Assembly (NCBI GenBank): GCA_034770075.1
Contig: CM068384.1
Span: 41,327,182 to 41,391,181 of the forward strand
Origin: Aralia elata
Lineage: Eukaryota; Streptophyta; Magnoliopsida; Apiales; Araliaceae
DNA: 64,000 nucleotides
Reading direction: 5' to 3'
Made by a program: the position numbers and the translations under genes. Of the stretch, positions 1 to 10,190 are shown piece by piece (position 1 is the stretch's first letter; each line of letters begins with the position of its first letter). The notes below the pieces were generated by a model. It was not told the DNA's origin and made no database searches. It saw nothing but the letters and a program-made list of their open reading frames with translations.

Positions 1-263
1 TTTTTTAAAGTAAATTTAATGATAATTTTACCCTTTTGATAAATTATTAATTTTTTAAATTTAAGTTTTTGGTAAATTTAATGACAATTTTTTAAAGGAA
101 AATTAATAATGGTCTTATATTTATCATTTTTGGTACAAAAAACTAATTGAATAATTATTAAAATGAGACTCAATATTACACAAGTATTTTTTATTCACGT
201 GTCGATATCATGTCATCAATTTTCTAATGTTACACTATCAATTTAGACGTAATAAGAAAAATT

Positions 264-448
264 TAAAAGTTTAATTTTCTAATGAAAAAAATTGGGAAGA
301 CAATTCCCAAAATGAAAAAAATAAAAGTTTAATCCCCTAATTGAAAAAATTGCGAAGACAATCCCTAAAGTGGAAAAAATTAAAAGTTTAATCCCTTAAT
401 TGAAAAAAATTGAGAAGACAATCCCTAAAGTGAAAAAACATTAAAAGT
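264..448. repeat. Tandem repeat, three units of about 58-62 bp
   Basis: Three consecutive units share the order AAAAGTTTAAT, CTAATTGAAAAAAATTG, GAAGACAATCCC and AAAGTGAAAAAA. The units differ by small substitutions and indels, so this is an old local duplication in AT-rich DNA. Confidence 0.75.
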
Positions 449-586
449 TCAGGGTATTAATCCATATTTAAGCCTAATTTTTAATTTATTTATTTCCATT
501 TACTTCATTTCATAATATTTAGTTTTATTGTTAAAACCACTAAATAAATTTTATTGTTAATACAATTATGTACCCCTTGCCCCTTG

Positions 587-770
587 GATGTTCATTTTCT
601 TTGCATTTAAGAAAAAAAATAATTTCCCCTTTTTAGGATGGAAAAAGTATTAATTTATTGTTATCAAAAGATAATTGTATATTTTTGGTGGAGTATTTGT
701 GTTCATTTTATTTGTATTTAAAATAAAGAAACACCCTTTTTAGGACGGAAAAAGTATTGAATTTATTACT
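587..770. repeat. Tandem duplication around TTTTTAGGAYGGAAAAAGTATT
   Basis: Two imperfect copies (about 587-658 and 704-770) share a CATTTT-rich start, an A-rich centre and the block TTTTAGGAYGGAAAAAGTAT followed by AATTTATT. No coding content is seen. Confidence 0.6.
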
Positions 771-1327
771 TTCACAAGAAATTTATACAAAATATTAGTA
801 AACGGGTTCTAAAATTAACCTTAAATAATTTATGAAAAGTCATTTTAAATATAAAGTGCTTTTGATGTAAAAAAATGTACATGCAAAAAAATCTTAAATA
901 ATTTATGAAAAGTCATTTTAACCAATCGTACGTATAAAAAAAGTGCAAAAATATGAAAATCTATACATTTTTATTTGACTTAAAATTGTAGAGCACAATT
1001 ATTATAATGATGTAAAATACTCAAAGCAGAGCTATAAAAAATATGATTATTTTACACCATTATAATCATTTCCATATTCTGCCAAATTAAAATTTTAGTT
1101 GCCTAACATATTAGTGAATGTTATGAATATATTATAACATAATGTCTTCATTTCTAATTGGGAGGATTTAAAAGGAAATTTTAAAACCGCAAAAAATACG
1201 TACGGGTTTAATTTTCTAAATATAATATGAATATTACCTTTTGGTTAAGAATTTTTTTTTTTAATGTTTCAAATTAATTACAAATTACATGTTAAATTTC
1301 TGAAGCTTTGATACTTCTACTAGTCAG

Positions 1328-3039
1328 GTCAGTCCGGAGCTTTATGGTGACAGCAGGCCCAGATTATTCACTTACTGGACGGTTAGAACTATTTACCTTT
1401 TAACTCTTTCTCAATTTATTTTTAATTCTATATAATATTTATTTTTTAAATTAAGATATAAATTGTTCTAACTATCTGAAAAGTAGAGGGATAAAATACA
1501 TTGTGCTTGTATTGGTTACTCTATACTTTTAATTAAGTAATTTAAAAATTGTAGAGAATATTTTCACTTTTTATAAAATGTCAAGTACCAGTATTAAAAT
1601 AATGAATAATACTACGTGCACAAACTGAATAGAAGTAGTAAATGAATTTATTGATTTGCACTTCAATATACATATTTATCATGTTATAATATAACCTTAG
1701 AGGAAAAACGAAAAAAATAAAATATAATAATAATAATAAAATATCCTTAAATGTAGCTTAATAATTTGGTACTAGGAAGTATACATTTTGTCAAAATCTT
1801 TGAAATTGTGTTATATATTACAGAGTGATGCATATCAAGCAACAGGATGCTACAACCTTCTATGCTCAGGATTTGTGCAGACCAATAGCAGAATAGCCAT
1901 CGGAGCTGCCATTTCTCCGGTGTCATCATTTTCCGGCAACCAATTTGACATATCCATTCTTATTTGGAAGGTTTTATTCTTTTTCTACTTATCAAATTCT
2001 ACTTCATTTTAGGTAATCATTCACACCATGTCAATAAGAAATATAGGAATTAGTTTAAAATTGCCACTTCATTTGGTCAATTTATAAAAATGAGTTGTAT
2101 TTGTATAGTAGAATATAGTTGAATGAACTTTATTATATAAGTATTATACAAATAACGTAGGACTGTCTAATGGATTGTGTAATTTAAATTGTCCGAAATT
2201 CAAATAAAAAAAATACTACATCTGTTCCATATTATTTGATCATTGTTGACTTTTAAAGTCAACTTAAGATATTTTTAAACTCAAAATTGACATAGATTCT
2301 TTTAATATTAATCAATAGAATGATGAATATTATAAACTATATAAAAAATATATTACTCATTGTAAGTTTTATTATTTCATAATTTTTAATAAGTTATCTC
2401 AATTTTGAGTTTAAAAATATCTTTAATTGACTTTGAGAGTACATAGTTATACATTATGTCCAATCAGTAGTAGAACAAGCCCAATTATTACACTTGTATT
2501 TTATTTCTTTGTGAGCCCTAATCCCATTTTCATTGCGATAAAACAGTACACTTTTAGACTTCTTAAGAACTGCCAACTTGTTCCCTATGTACTACAATTA
2601 AATAAATTTTCATTATCCAATTTCAGAAATATAATAATTATTTATATTTTTGTAATTTTAGGATCCGAAATTGGGGAATTGGTGGATGGGCTTCAGTGAC
2701 AATACACTAGTAGGATATTGGCCTGCGGAACTCTTTACACACTTGGCGGACCGGGCTACAATGGTCGAATGGGGTGGCGAGGTGGTTAATTCACGGGCCA
2801 AAGGCAAACACACGTCTACTCAAATGGGCTCGGGCCACTTTGCGGAAGATGGATTTGGAAAAGCGAGCTACTTTCGAAACCTAGAGGTCGTCGACTCCGA
2901 TAATAGCCTCAGCTCGGTCCACGACATCTCAACCCTTGCTGAAAACACCAATTGTTACAACATTAAAAGCTCGTATAATAGTGAATGGGGCACACATTTT
3001 TACTATGGAGGGCCGGGGAACAATCCGGAGTGCCCATGA
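1328..3039 (+). CDS. Neprosin-domain protein, C-terminal part (three exons)
   Basis: Three exons join in phase 0: 1328-1381 (18 codons, acceptor CAG, donor GTTAGA), 1824-1970 (49 codons, acceptor CAG, donor GTTTTA) and 2662-3039 (acceptor TTTTAG, stop TGA at 3037-3039). The 192 visible residues carry hallmark stretches of the plant neprosin family (formerly DUF239): SPELYGDSRPRLFTYWT, ATGCYNLLCSGFVQTNS, AIGAAISPVSS, NWWMGF, VGYWPAELFTHLA, STQMGSGHF, ASYFRNLEVVDSDNSL and FYYGGPGNNPECP. Plant family members are usually about 400 residues with a secretion signal, an N-terminal activation domain and the peptidase domain. Only the C-terminal half is here, with no upstream exon or start in 1-1327, so the gene is partial in this window or truncated. 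The visible frame has no stop or frameshift. Neprosins are secreted glutamic peptidases; activity cannot be judged because I did not assign both catalytic glutamates. Confidence 0.9.
1631..1664. repeat. Dispersed direct repeat, intron copy
   Basis: A block of about 33 bp with core AGTAGTAAATGAATTTATTG followed by ATTTGCACTTC lies in the neprosin intron. It recurs downstream of the stop codon at 3251-3283 with ATCAGCACTTC. The pair suggests a local duplication around the last exons. Confidence 0.6.
2213..2440. mobile_element. Stowaway-like MITE in the last neprosin intron
   Basis: The left part reads CTACATCTGTTCCATATTAT, close to the usual CTCCNTCCGTYCCA start of Stowaway/Tc1-mariner MITEs. 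A 25-bp arm at 2266-2290 is the exact reverse complement of 2399-2423, and weaker pairing continues outward through the TTGACTTT motif. The element lies in the intron between 1971 and 2661. The exact ends and a TA target duplication are not resolved. Confidence 0.65.
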
Positions 3040-3407
3040 TCATAACTTCTGTTGTTATTGTATAATCTTCGTCGACACCAAAGTTTCTATAATTAAATTC
3101 TTTCTTTAAATCTTCGTGGTTGCAAATTATGTTAATTTTTCTTTTGTTTATGTTGCTTTCAAATGTTGTGGGTTGGTGCTTCCACAACATTAAGAAAAAA
3201 AGTTATGTACATAATAAGGTGAAAAGCACACACAAAAATAAAATAAAATGAAAGTAGTAAATGAATTTATTGATCAGCACTTCTGAAGTTCTAATCTTTA
3301 GCCTCCTAAAAATACCTATTGGTATTAGATTTTGTTAATTGAACCTTTGAGTTCAACATATTACCACTCTTGTTTATGTTAGACAATTTTTTGAGCTTTA
3401 TTTGAGA
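3040..3407 (+). other. 3' flank of the neprosin gene
   Basis: AT-rich sequence after the stop codon, containing the second copy of the dispersed 33-bp repeat (3251-3283). No further coding exon is visible before the MULE target repeat at 3408. Confidence 0.5.
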
Positions 3408-4086
3408 AATTAAATAAGGGTTTGATAGTCCAATAATAATCTAGAAGGGGGTTGAATAGATTATCACCGTTTAAAAAATTATCTTGGGTCTTTTTGAATT
3501 TAGTAGATTAATTTGTAGTGTCAGAAATTAATAAACAAGATAGTAAAAATTCAATCACACAATGCACAAAGATTTATCTAGTTCACAACATACAGCTCGG
3601 GTATTTGCTATGTCCAGTCTCAAGCTCCTCTCCGGGACTTGAGATCCTATTACTCACAGTAATAAATATTCCTTCAATAGACGGAGAAACATTTACAAAG
3701 TTTTAGAGGCAAACTTGCAACTATCCACAACTAACTATTTCGGATAGCAAGCTCCCAGCTCCTTCCTCAAGCTTAGTTGCATCTTTCCTTTGAGTTCAGT
3801 TCTACTTTATGATCTGCTCTTGAAACGACAGACTCTTCCTCACCTCACAAGTACACTAGAGACCCAACTCCCAGTTGACCTCTCTAAGACTCTGGTCTTG
3901 GTCAAAGAATTACTCGTCTTTCTCACAGGTACATAAAATAAACTAACTCTACTCTTTTTCCTTTTTACAAATAATTAAGAGAAATTTTGCTTCTAAGATA
4001 AACAGATAAAATTCAGTACAAAAATATTAAAAGTTTAATTAACTTTTATATTTGATGCTTCTCAAATAAGCAGATAATAGTTAGGG

Positions 4087-4089
<3 letters not shown>

Positions 4090-4128
<39 letters not shown>
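4090..4128. repeat. (TA)n microsatellite in the left LTR
   Basis: About 20 uninterrupted TA dinucleotides. The matching place in the right LTR (about 27619-27655) is a shorter TA run followed by GA repeats, so the site has changed since insertion. Confidence 0.95.
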
Positions 4129-4130
<2 letters not shown>

Positions 4131-4701
4131 TTCAAAGACTTATATTTGTATGAGTATGCTTCTGTGTAAGCAGATATTGAATTAATGCTTAGATCAAGAG
4201 TGCTTCTGAATAAGCAATTATGTAAATTTATGCACGGTTATAAAAGTTTATATAACTTTTATATTTATGTGAAAATGCTTCTGAGTAAGCTGATATATAA
4301 ATTTAAGCTTAGATCAAAAATGCTTCTGAATAAGTAGATATATAATTTAGTGCAAATTTATAAAGGTTTATTTTTCCTTTATAAATAAAGAATGTGTTTC
4401 TATGTTAAACAAATATAACTCTGATTTCAGATATAAAAGTTTAAATACCTTTTATAATAAGTTATATGCGTCCTTTTAAGCAAATATATTCAATAAAATT
4501 TGTGATATAAAAGTTTAAATAACTTTTATATTATGCAACAAGTATTTATGAATAAATAAATTTAGGTTCAAATACTTGTGATGATAGATATCAAATATAA
4601 TAAATGAATCAATTAAATAATACTTAATATAACAAATAAATTTGTTTAACTCAAAAATATATATAATAATATATTTGATATATGATTGAATACGTTAAAT
4701 A

Positions 4702-4920
4702 AGGCCACTTAGGACTTTGAGCCCACGTTTGGCTAATTCCCTCACTTAAGAGGAATATCTCTGTTATAGTCTCGGTGTCTAAGTACTGATCTACTTTACG
4801 ATATTTATATAAATACACTATATCAATAAAAGGCCACTTAAGACTTTGAGTCTTCGTTCGGCTAATTCCTTCACTTAAGAGGAATATCTCCGCTATAGTC
4901 TCGGTGTTTAAGTACTGACT
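4702..4920. repeat. LTR tandem unit, two copies
   Basis: Units of about 120-130 bp beginning GGCCACTTARGACTTTGAG and containing CGGCTAATTCCCTCACTTAA and GGAATATCTC, each ending near TAAGTACTGA. Two copies lie here. The right LTR has three (28229-28575) and the internal LTR fragment has three (16919-17270). The first copy here starts like right-LTR unit 1 and ends like unit 2, as expected from a deletion by unequal exchange. Confidence 0.85.
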
Positions 4921-5682
4921 TTTTATTTGATATAAATAGATGAAATATAGATGTATAAAATGTGTATAACAATTTATATTTGTTTATCTATAACACTAAA
5001 CAAGTAAGAGATAATTCAATTAAATAAATCAAACAACTTATCTCAAATACTTTTGACCAATTTTCTCTTCTTTAAATGATCAGAACTTTGAGTAGAAGAG
5101 AGAAAGCTTCTTTAGAAGGAGAGTATGTAGGCAAGAAGAGTAAGCTTTCTTTAGTTTGTAAATTGGTGAATTGAAATGAAAGGAAAGCCTCCTATTTATA
5201 GAATTTCTAAGCCAAGGGTAAACTGGTCTTTTGATGTATTGTTTTGAAAATCAAGGGCTAGGATTGCTTTGATTTAAAATCAATGGCTCGGTTTGAAGTC
5301 ACACACAAATTGCCCAAGATTGTCCACGGATTGCCCAAGGAAAAAATCCTACTCAATTCAATAGTGATCATGCCCGGATTACCCAATGCCTTTAGCACAT
5401 CTAAAAAGGTTAATCCCAATTCATTCAAGCCATAAAGGATTATGCATAATAAAGGCACATATATAGCCTAGCAATTAATGCCAGTACAAAAAGCTTTCCA
5501 ATCTCGGTCAAGACAAGCAAAGGCATTAAGCCTTTTAAATTTTGTTTATTCACTTTAAGCACAAGGACCCACACATATTAATAACATTCCCAAACTCCTT
5601 TTTATTTTTTGGACAATAGCAACAAGAGAAGGCTAAGGCCTTTTTGTTTCATTTGTTTTTAAAACTTTAATATATATATATA

Positions 5683-5874
5683 GGAAAATTTTCAAAAGTG
5701 AACTCTTAAAAAGCGAACTAAAGACGAACCGTCGTCTTTGGTGTATATGGCGACGATTCGACCCGTCGCCAAAGATTGCATGGCTACGGCGACGGGTCGA
5801 ATCGTCGCCATAGATACCAAAGACGACGATTCGTCTTTGGTTCGCTTGTTAAGATTCGCTTTAGAAAGCTTCCC
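5683..5874. mobile_element. Highly palindromic foldback MITE inside the left LTR
   Basis: About 192 bp absent from the matching place in the right LTR. The two halves are nearly reverse complements: GACGGTTCGTCTTT/AAAGACGAACCGTC-type arms, then GGCGACGATTCGACCCGTCG against CGACGGGTCGAATCGTCGCC around a short spacer. The outer arms GGAAAATTTTC and GAAAGCTTCC also pair. It sits in a TATATA tract, consistent with TA-targeted insertion. No coding capacity. A transcript would fold into a long hairpin. Confidence 0.85.
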
Positions 5875-6184
5875 TATATATATATATCATATTTTATTTA
5901 GAAAACTTTTAGGGAAGAAATATCATTTTAGGAATAATAGGAGATCTCCTTACCTTAGGAAATTTTACTATATGAATTAATTCTTTTAATATTGGATATT
6001 AAATTATCAAGGTCAAGAAAAATGAATTCAATTTAGGATGAAATTTTTTTTTGGTCAAAATAAAATAGCATATTAAAAATAATTATATAAAATCCTATGA
6101 AGAGGATTCTACCTATTTAATTTTATCTTTTTTTACTAATTTATTGTTATCATCAAAGTAAACCTAAAAGATGGAGACGTATCA

Positions 6185-6199
6185 ATCTCCCCTCTTTTG
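6185..6199 (-). other. Polypurine tract of the SIRE element
   Basis: On the minus strand the sequence CAAAAGAGGGGAGAT lies directly before the LTR start (TGATACG). This is the expected position for plus-strand priming in copia elements, and it fixes the inner edge of this LTR. Confidence 0.85.
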
Positions 6200-6595
6200 A
6201 TGATGACAATAACCAAAAATATTTTCTATGAAAGACTCCCCCTCAGAATGAGCATAGTTAAACAAAATTTTGAATTTTAAACTTTCTAATACAAATAGTA
6301 TAAAACAGATGATATAGCAATAAAAAATATATTGTTACTGCTATATACCTCAACTATAACTGCAATATTATAGCATCATCAGTATATACTGTCTTGTACC
6401 ATCAGTATATATTATCCTGTCTAGCATCATCAGTGTATACTGATATACTGTCCTGCATCATCAGTATACACTTTCCTGCCATGATATAACAGTTCTAACA
6501 GTTATATATAACAGTTAATATAGCAATTCATATTTTTCTTCTCTTATTCATATAGCGGTTCTAACAGTTATATATAGCAGTTCATATCATGTTTT
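6200..6595 (-). other. SIRE 3' internal region with minisatellite
   Basis: Non-coding SIRE sequence interrupted at 6595 by the nested 5.56-kb element. Between about 6370 and 6480 it holds at least four diverged copies of a CATCATCAGTATATACTG unit followed by TCCTG. From 6480 to 6590 it has repeated TAGCAGTTCTAACAGTTATA motifs. Confidence 0.7.
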
Positions 6596-6859
6596 TGTGA
6601 CGCCCCCAAATTCAGGTCTCAAACACCCGGATTTGGTCATCACGATCCAATATAAACATCCACCTCCAAACAACATAAAATGACTAAATGCGGAATATAA
6701 TAAACATATGTTGTTCATTCAAAAGGTGTTACTAGTCCCAAGATTCGTAACCTGAATTACACAATCCAAACATACCCTAGGATACTAATTAGGGTTCACA
6801 TTACAATAACATTAACCATGAACAAAACGTGGAATAAATATCCAACTGCTGAAAGTCTA

Positions 6860-6909
6860 TTACTTCATCTTTTCTTTACCCTTGCCCTTCCCTGAAGTCT
6901 CGGGTTTAA
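6860..6909 (-). other. Exon-like Lys/Gly-rich tail in the LTR-like element, copy 1
   Basis: On the minus strand a TTTATTGCAG acceptor-like site is followed by 2 nt and then KPETSGKGKGKEKMK and a stop. The second family member has the same arrangement at 39568-39620 with KAETSKGDKGKGKVQE, with the same 2-nt carry-over after the acceptor. Coding is inferred from this conservation; no upstream exon is identified. Confidence 0.4.
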
Positions 6910-7721
6910 CTGCAATAAAAGTCATGATATAGTAAGGATGAACAACTAGTTTGCTCAGCAAGTTTGAATACAACAATAAAGGATATATCATGATGAATGG
7001 AATATAAAGAGATGAATTCAACAATATGAATATCGGAAGCAAGAATAATAATTGCTTTTAGAACGAATGATAGTCAAGTAGACTTTGAACAATAAACTTC
7101 CAAGGGAGTCAATAGCTAATTGACCCTTTGGTTACTGGCTACAGAATATGTACTTGAGAGGAACAGCCTCGCGTACGCTATGTGTATGCATAACATTTAA
7201 CTCTGCTATTTGTATCTTATATTCGATACGTGGGATACTCCCCTATATTGAAGGGGTGTTCATAAAGTCCAAGATTCCTCACCATCAATTGGTTTGAATA
7301 GCTTTTAAAATCTATACCGCAAATGTCTAGCCGGACAATGGCTAAGACTTAACTATGTCAGTTCATCCATATTAGAACTTTAATAAAGTACAAGTCAACG
7401 TCTGCGCGAAAACAATTGCACAATGTGCGAGTGTCAATAACAATGATGTGGAATAATTGTTAAGTAATTAAACCACTTAGAACATGCTTGAGGAATTAAA
7501 GGTTCAAGCTTAAATAAATAACTTGCAATAAACAATATAAGAATGGGTTCGGGGAACTTGCACAAAATGAAGTTCGGATACTTGCCATCAATGATACTTG
7601 CACAACAACATTATATTTACACAAGTTAGTATAAGTCAAGGGAAACTTGCTCAATAAAATATGAGTAAGGATAAGAAACTTGCATAATACACCACATCCT
7701 ACTTGAATGTACATTGAGTAG

Positions 7722-9737
7722 TGTAGACACCCAAATTTTGCGCTTTGTATACTAACCGTGACAGGAGGGCAAAATCGTCAAATGAACCGGCCTGTGAGGG
7801 CGAGGGAATGGGCACAAGTGCGAACGCCCAACACCACCGCAATGATTGGCAACCAAAGCTGACGTGACAATAAGGCTGTCCGAAATGGGCATTCTCGGAT
7901 GACGTGGCACGTTTCCCAGCGGTTCCCGGACTGCAAAATGCAAGCCTTTCAGCAGAGACCGATGATCCGACATGAGAATCGAGGTGCGGTTCAGAAAATG
8001 AGAAAATCAGCCCACCCAGCCGCGGATTGATCTGCGGCCAAACGATTAAAATAATGGTAGTGCGCGAGACGGCTGAAGTGCGCGGTGGGCGCGGGGAAAC
8101 CGAGGCCAGCCGCAGATTGATCTGCGGCCAGCCGCAGATCAATCTGCGGCTGCCTAGGGCAGCCCCTTATCAGGCCATTTTTGCATACAGAAACGAGGAG
8201 GAGAAGAAAAAAGGGAGGCGGGAGCAGTTCGGAAAGAAGAAGAAAACAGCAGAAATTAAGAGAGAAAAGAGTGAGAAATAGTGAGAAATTGTACCCATTT
8301 TGTGAGATTACATCTCATATTTTCTACTCTATTTAATACACAAATTCATACATATTGTGGGGATTATTTGCAAGGTGAAAAATCCTTTGTTTTAGCATTT
8401 TGTTATACCATTTTTGCCAAGCTTTTTGTCATCCTAATTATCTTGAATGTAGTTGTTCTTGAATATTGATGTGAATCCATGGATTGAGGATTATTAGTGA
8501 GGGTTCCAATGGAACAAAGTTCTTCCTAATGACCCGATGATATTCGTTTGGTGATTTTTAGCTTGTTTAATTCTTGTAAATATCCATGTTGTGAGTATGT
8601 ATAAATTGTGGTTGTGAGCCTAGGACGCGACCCCGTGGTCCAAATCCGATGATGGACATCTTTTGATGTAAGAAGTAGGAACGATGTAGTTTTCATTGTA
8701 AATATGTAATCTTCGGGCCTTAAAACGATACCAAGTTGAAAATCGGGTTTAAGGCCCCCGAAATAGTGAAACATGTGATTGTGGGCGTTGGGGTTATTTG
8801 GATGGCTTACATGCCCATGAATAGCCCCAATGCACTTTAATGCTTGATTTGATTTATGACAAGAAATTGATTTTCAAAGTTAAATGATGAGATTTTCATA
8901 AAATCAATCAAATTAGGTTATTAGCATCACGAGGCGTAAAAGTTGAAAGTGCAAATGAATGTTGATTCCTCTTTAACGAGAAGGCAAAGAAAAAATCGTT
9001 TTTCAAACATCACAAAAATGATTTTATAAATAAATGGCGTTTTATTAAAACCGTTGTGCATAGGGTTAAAGAGATTCTAGAAGTTGCCCATTATTGGAGT
9101 TACGAAAGCAACGTCTATCTCGATTCCTATTTTGACGAAGGTTTAAAACTCTTGTTTGCCAAAACAACACCTAATAAAAACCTTGCAGTTTTGACAATTA
9201 AAATCAAACCTTCCTAATAAAGAATAAAGCTTTCTCGTAGAAGCCGAAGGACATTCCGAAGCACTCTCAAATTAAAGCACGACTTTCCCTAAAAAATCCA
9301 AATGATTCCTTTCATACAAACTCACCAACAACATTCACATAGGCACACAGCACACACACGCCGCACATACACACACACATTCATGAATTAAAGGATAGGA
9401 AAGCATTGAGATTGCGGGTAACCGTGTTTCACGGAAGTCGGGGGGTGCCTAACACCTTCCCCCTCGCTTAAGCAAGCCCCCGAACTCTATGAATCTCGAT
9501 TCGCAGACCAATTAATTCGGAGTCACACATGAGCCAGCGATTTACAAAAAACAAAAACTCGGATGAGTTGGTACATCCATTTCAAATATACCAACTGGCG
9601 ACTCTGGTTAATTGGCTCATCATAAAAAACGATCTTTCAAAACCCCGTCGACATCAATGCCGATCTTTTCCAAAGAATCATTAAATCAAAAAGCAAAAAT
9701 TGGAAAAGACAAGAAGGACGAAAACCCGGCGTCGACA
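7722..9737. mobile_element. Solo LTR (2.0 kb) nested in the LTR-like element
   Basis: It starts TGTAGACACCC and ends GGCGTCGACA. The 5-bp repeat AGTAG flanks it on both sides (7717-7721 and 9738-9742). It has no internal domain, so it is most simply the product of LTR-LTR recombination. It contains a GGGGGTGCCTAACACCTTCC block (about 9440-9465), of a kind I associate with Tat/Ogre-type gypsy LTRs, but the family is not certain. GC content is higher than in its host. Confidence 0.85.
8019..8152. repeat. Three copies of an 18-bp palindrome
   Basis: CCGCGGATTGATCTGCGG near 8020, CCGCAGATTGATCTGCGG near 8110 and CCGCAGATCAATCTGCGG near 8131. Each is self-complementary or nearly so, and the last two form an extended inverted repeat. 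They lie inside the solo LTR. Confidence 0.8.
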
Positions 9738-10138
9738 AGTAGGTTTAAAGGAAACTTGTAACAATTAAGGTTTCGGGGTAGAGAACTTGCCTGCTTGCTC
9801 AGCTACAATAATCTAGCTTTAAATTAAATTGTGTGAAACGACCTAACATTAATAAGTCGGTTCCTTAGTTAGTACAGTATAAACTAGCATGAGTTTACAC
9901 TTACAAGAGGTTACACACCAAGTAATCCAATCACATAGTCACGTAGATGGAACCATTATTACTAAGTCTATAAACATTAATTCCCATCTTAGCTAAATGA
10001 GTTAACAAGTCTAGAATACTTCGATTCTAAGCATCAACGTAAGCTTGAACACATAACACACCGGTTAAATCATGCAATACATACATTCATACTGCAAGGC
10101 TCTGCTTACAATTTAAAACAACTGGGCAAAACTGGTGA

Positions 10139-10190
10139 CCGGCGCGGCCGCGCTGGTTTTTGCCTTAGGAGTGGCGCGACCGTGCCACTC
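10139..10190. repeat. GC-rich motif repeated 850 bp apart
   Basis: GCGCGGCCGCGCTGGTTTTT followed by GCCTTAGGAGTGGCGCGACC here, and GCGCGACCGCGCTGGTTTTG followed by GCCTTGGGAGTGGCGCG at 10994-11042. Both stand out from AT-rich surroundings and lie in the nested LTR-like element. Confidence 0.75.

Larger units (their letters stand above)
1..1327. other. AT-rich upstream sequence without a recognisable gene
   Basis: No open frame or exon with recognisable similarity is visible on either strand. The earlier exons of the neprosin gene that begins to be recognisable at 1328 are not found here, so they are either left of the window or lost. The stretch holds short tandem repeats (264-448 and 587-770) and a duplicated 28-bp block at about 821-848 and 892-919. 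Confidence 0.6.
3423..6184 (-). repeat. Downstream (3') LTR of the SIRE element
   Basis: It is collinear with 26948-29639 apart from small indels, a 192-bp foldback insert (5683-5874) and the loss of one internal tandem unit. In plus orientation it starts TGATAGTCC and ends CGTATCA, next to a polypurine tract. It contains several copies of a palindromic block (ATAAAAGTTTAAATAACTTT and following bases) and many TGCTTCTGAATAAGC motifs. Confidence 0.92.

Noticed and set aside
4702..4920. CRISPR-like regular repeats in the LTR
   Set aside because: Units are over 100 bp, direct and diverged, in a plant LTR; there is no repeat-spacer pattern.
7699..8142. 147-codon minus-strand frame in the solo LTR
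   Set aside because: Starts outside the LTR boundary (7722) at one end, runs through the palindromic repeats and has no recognisable domain.
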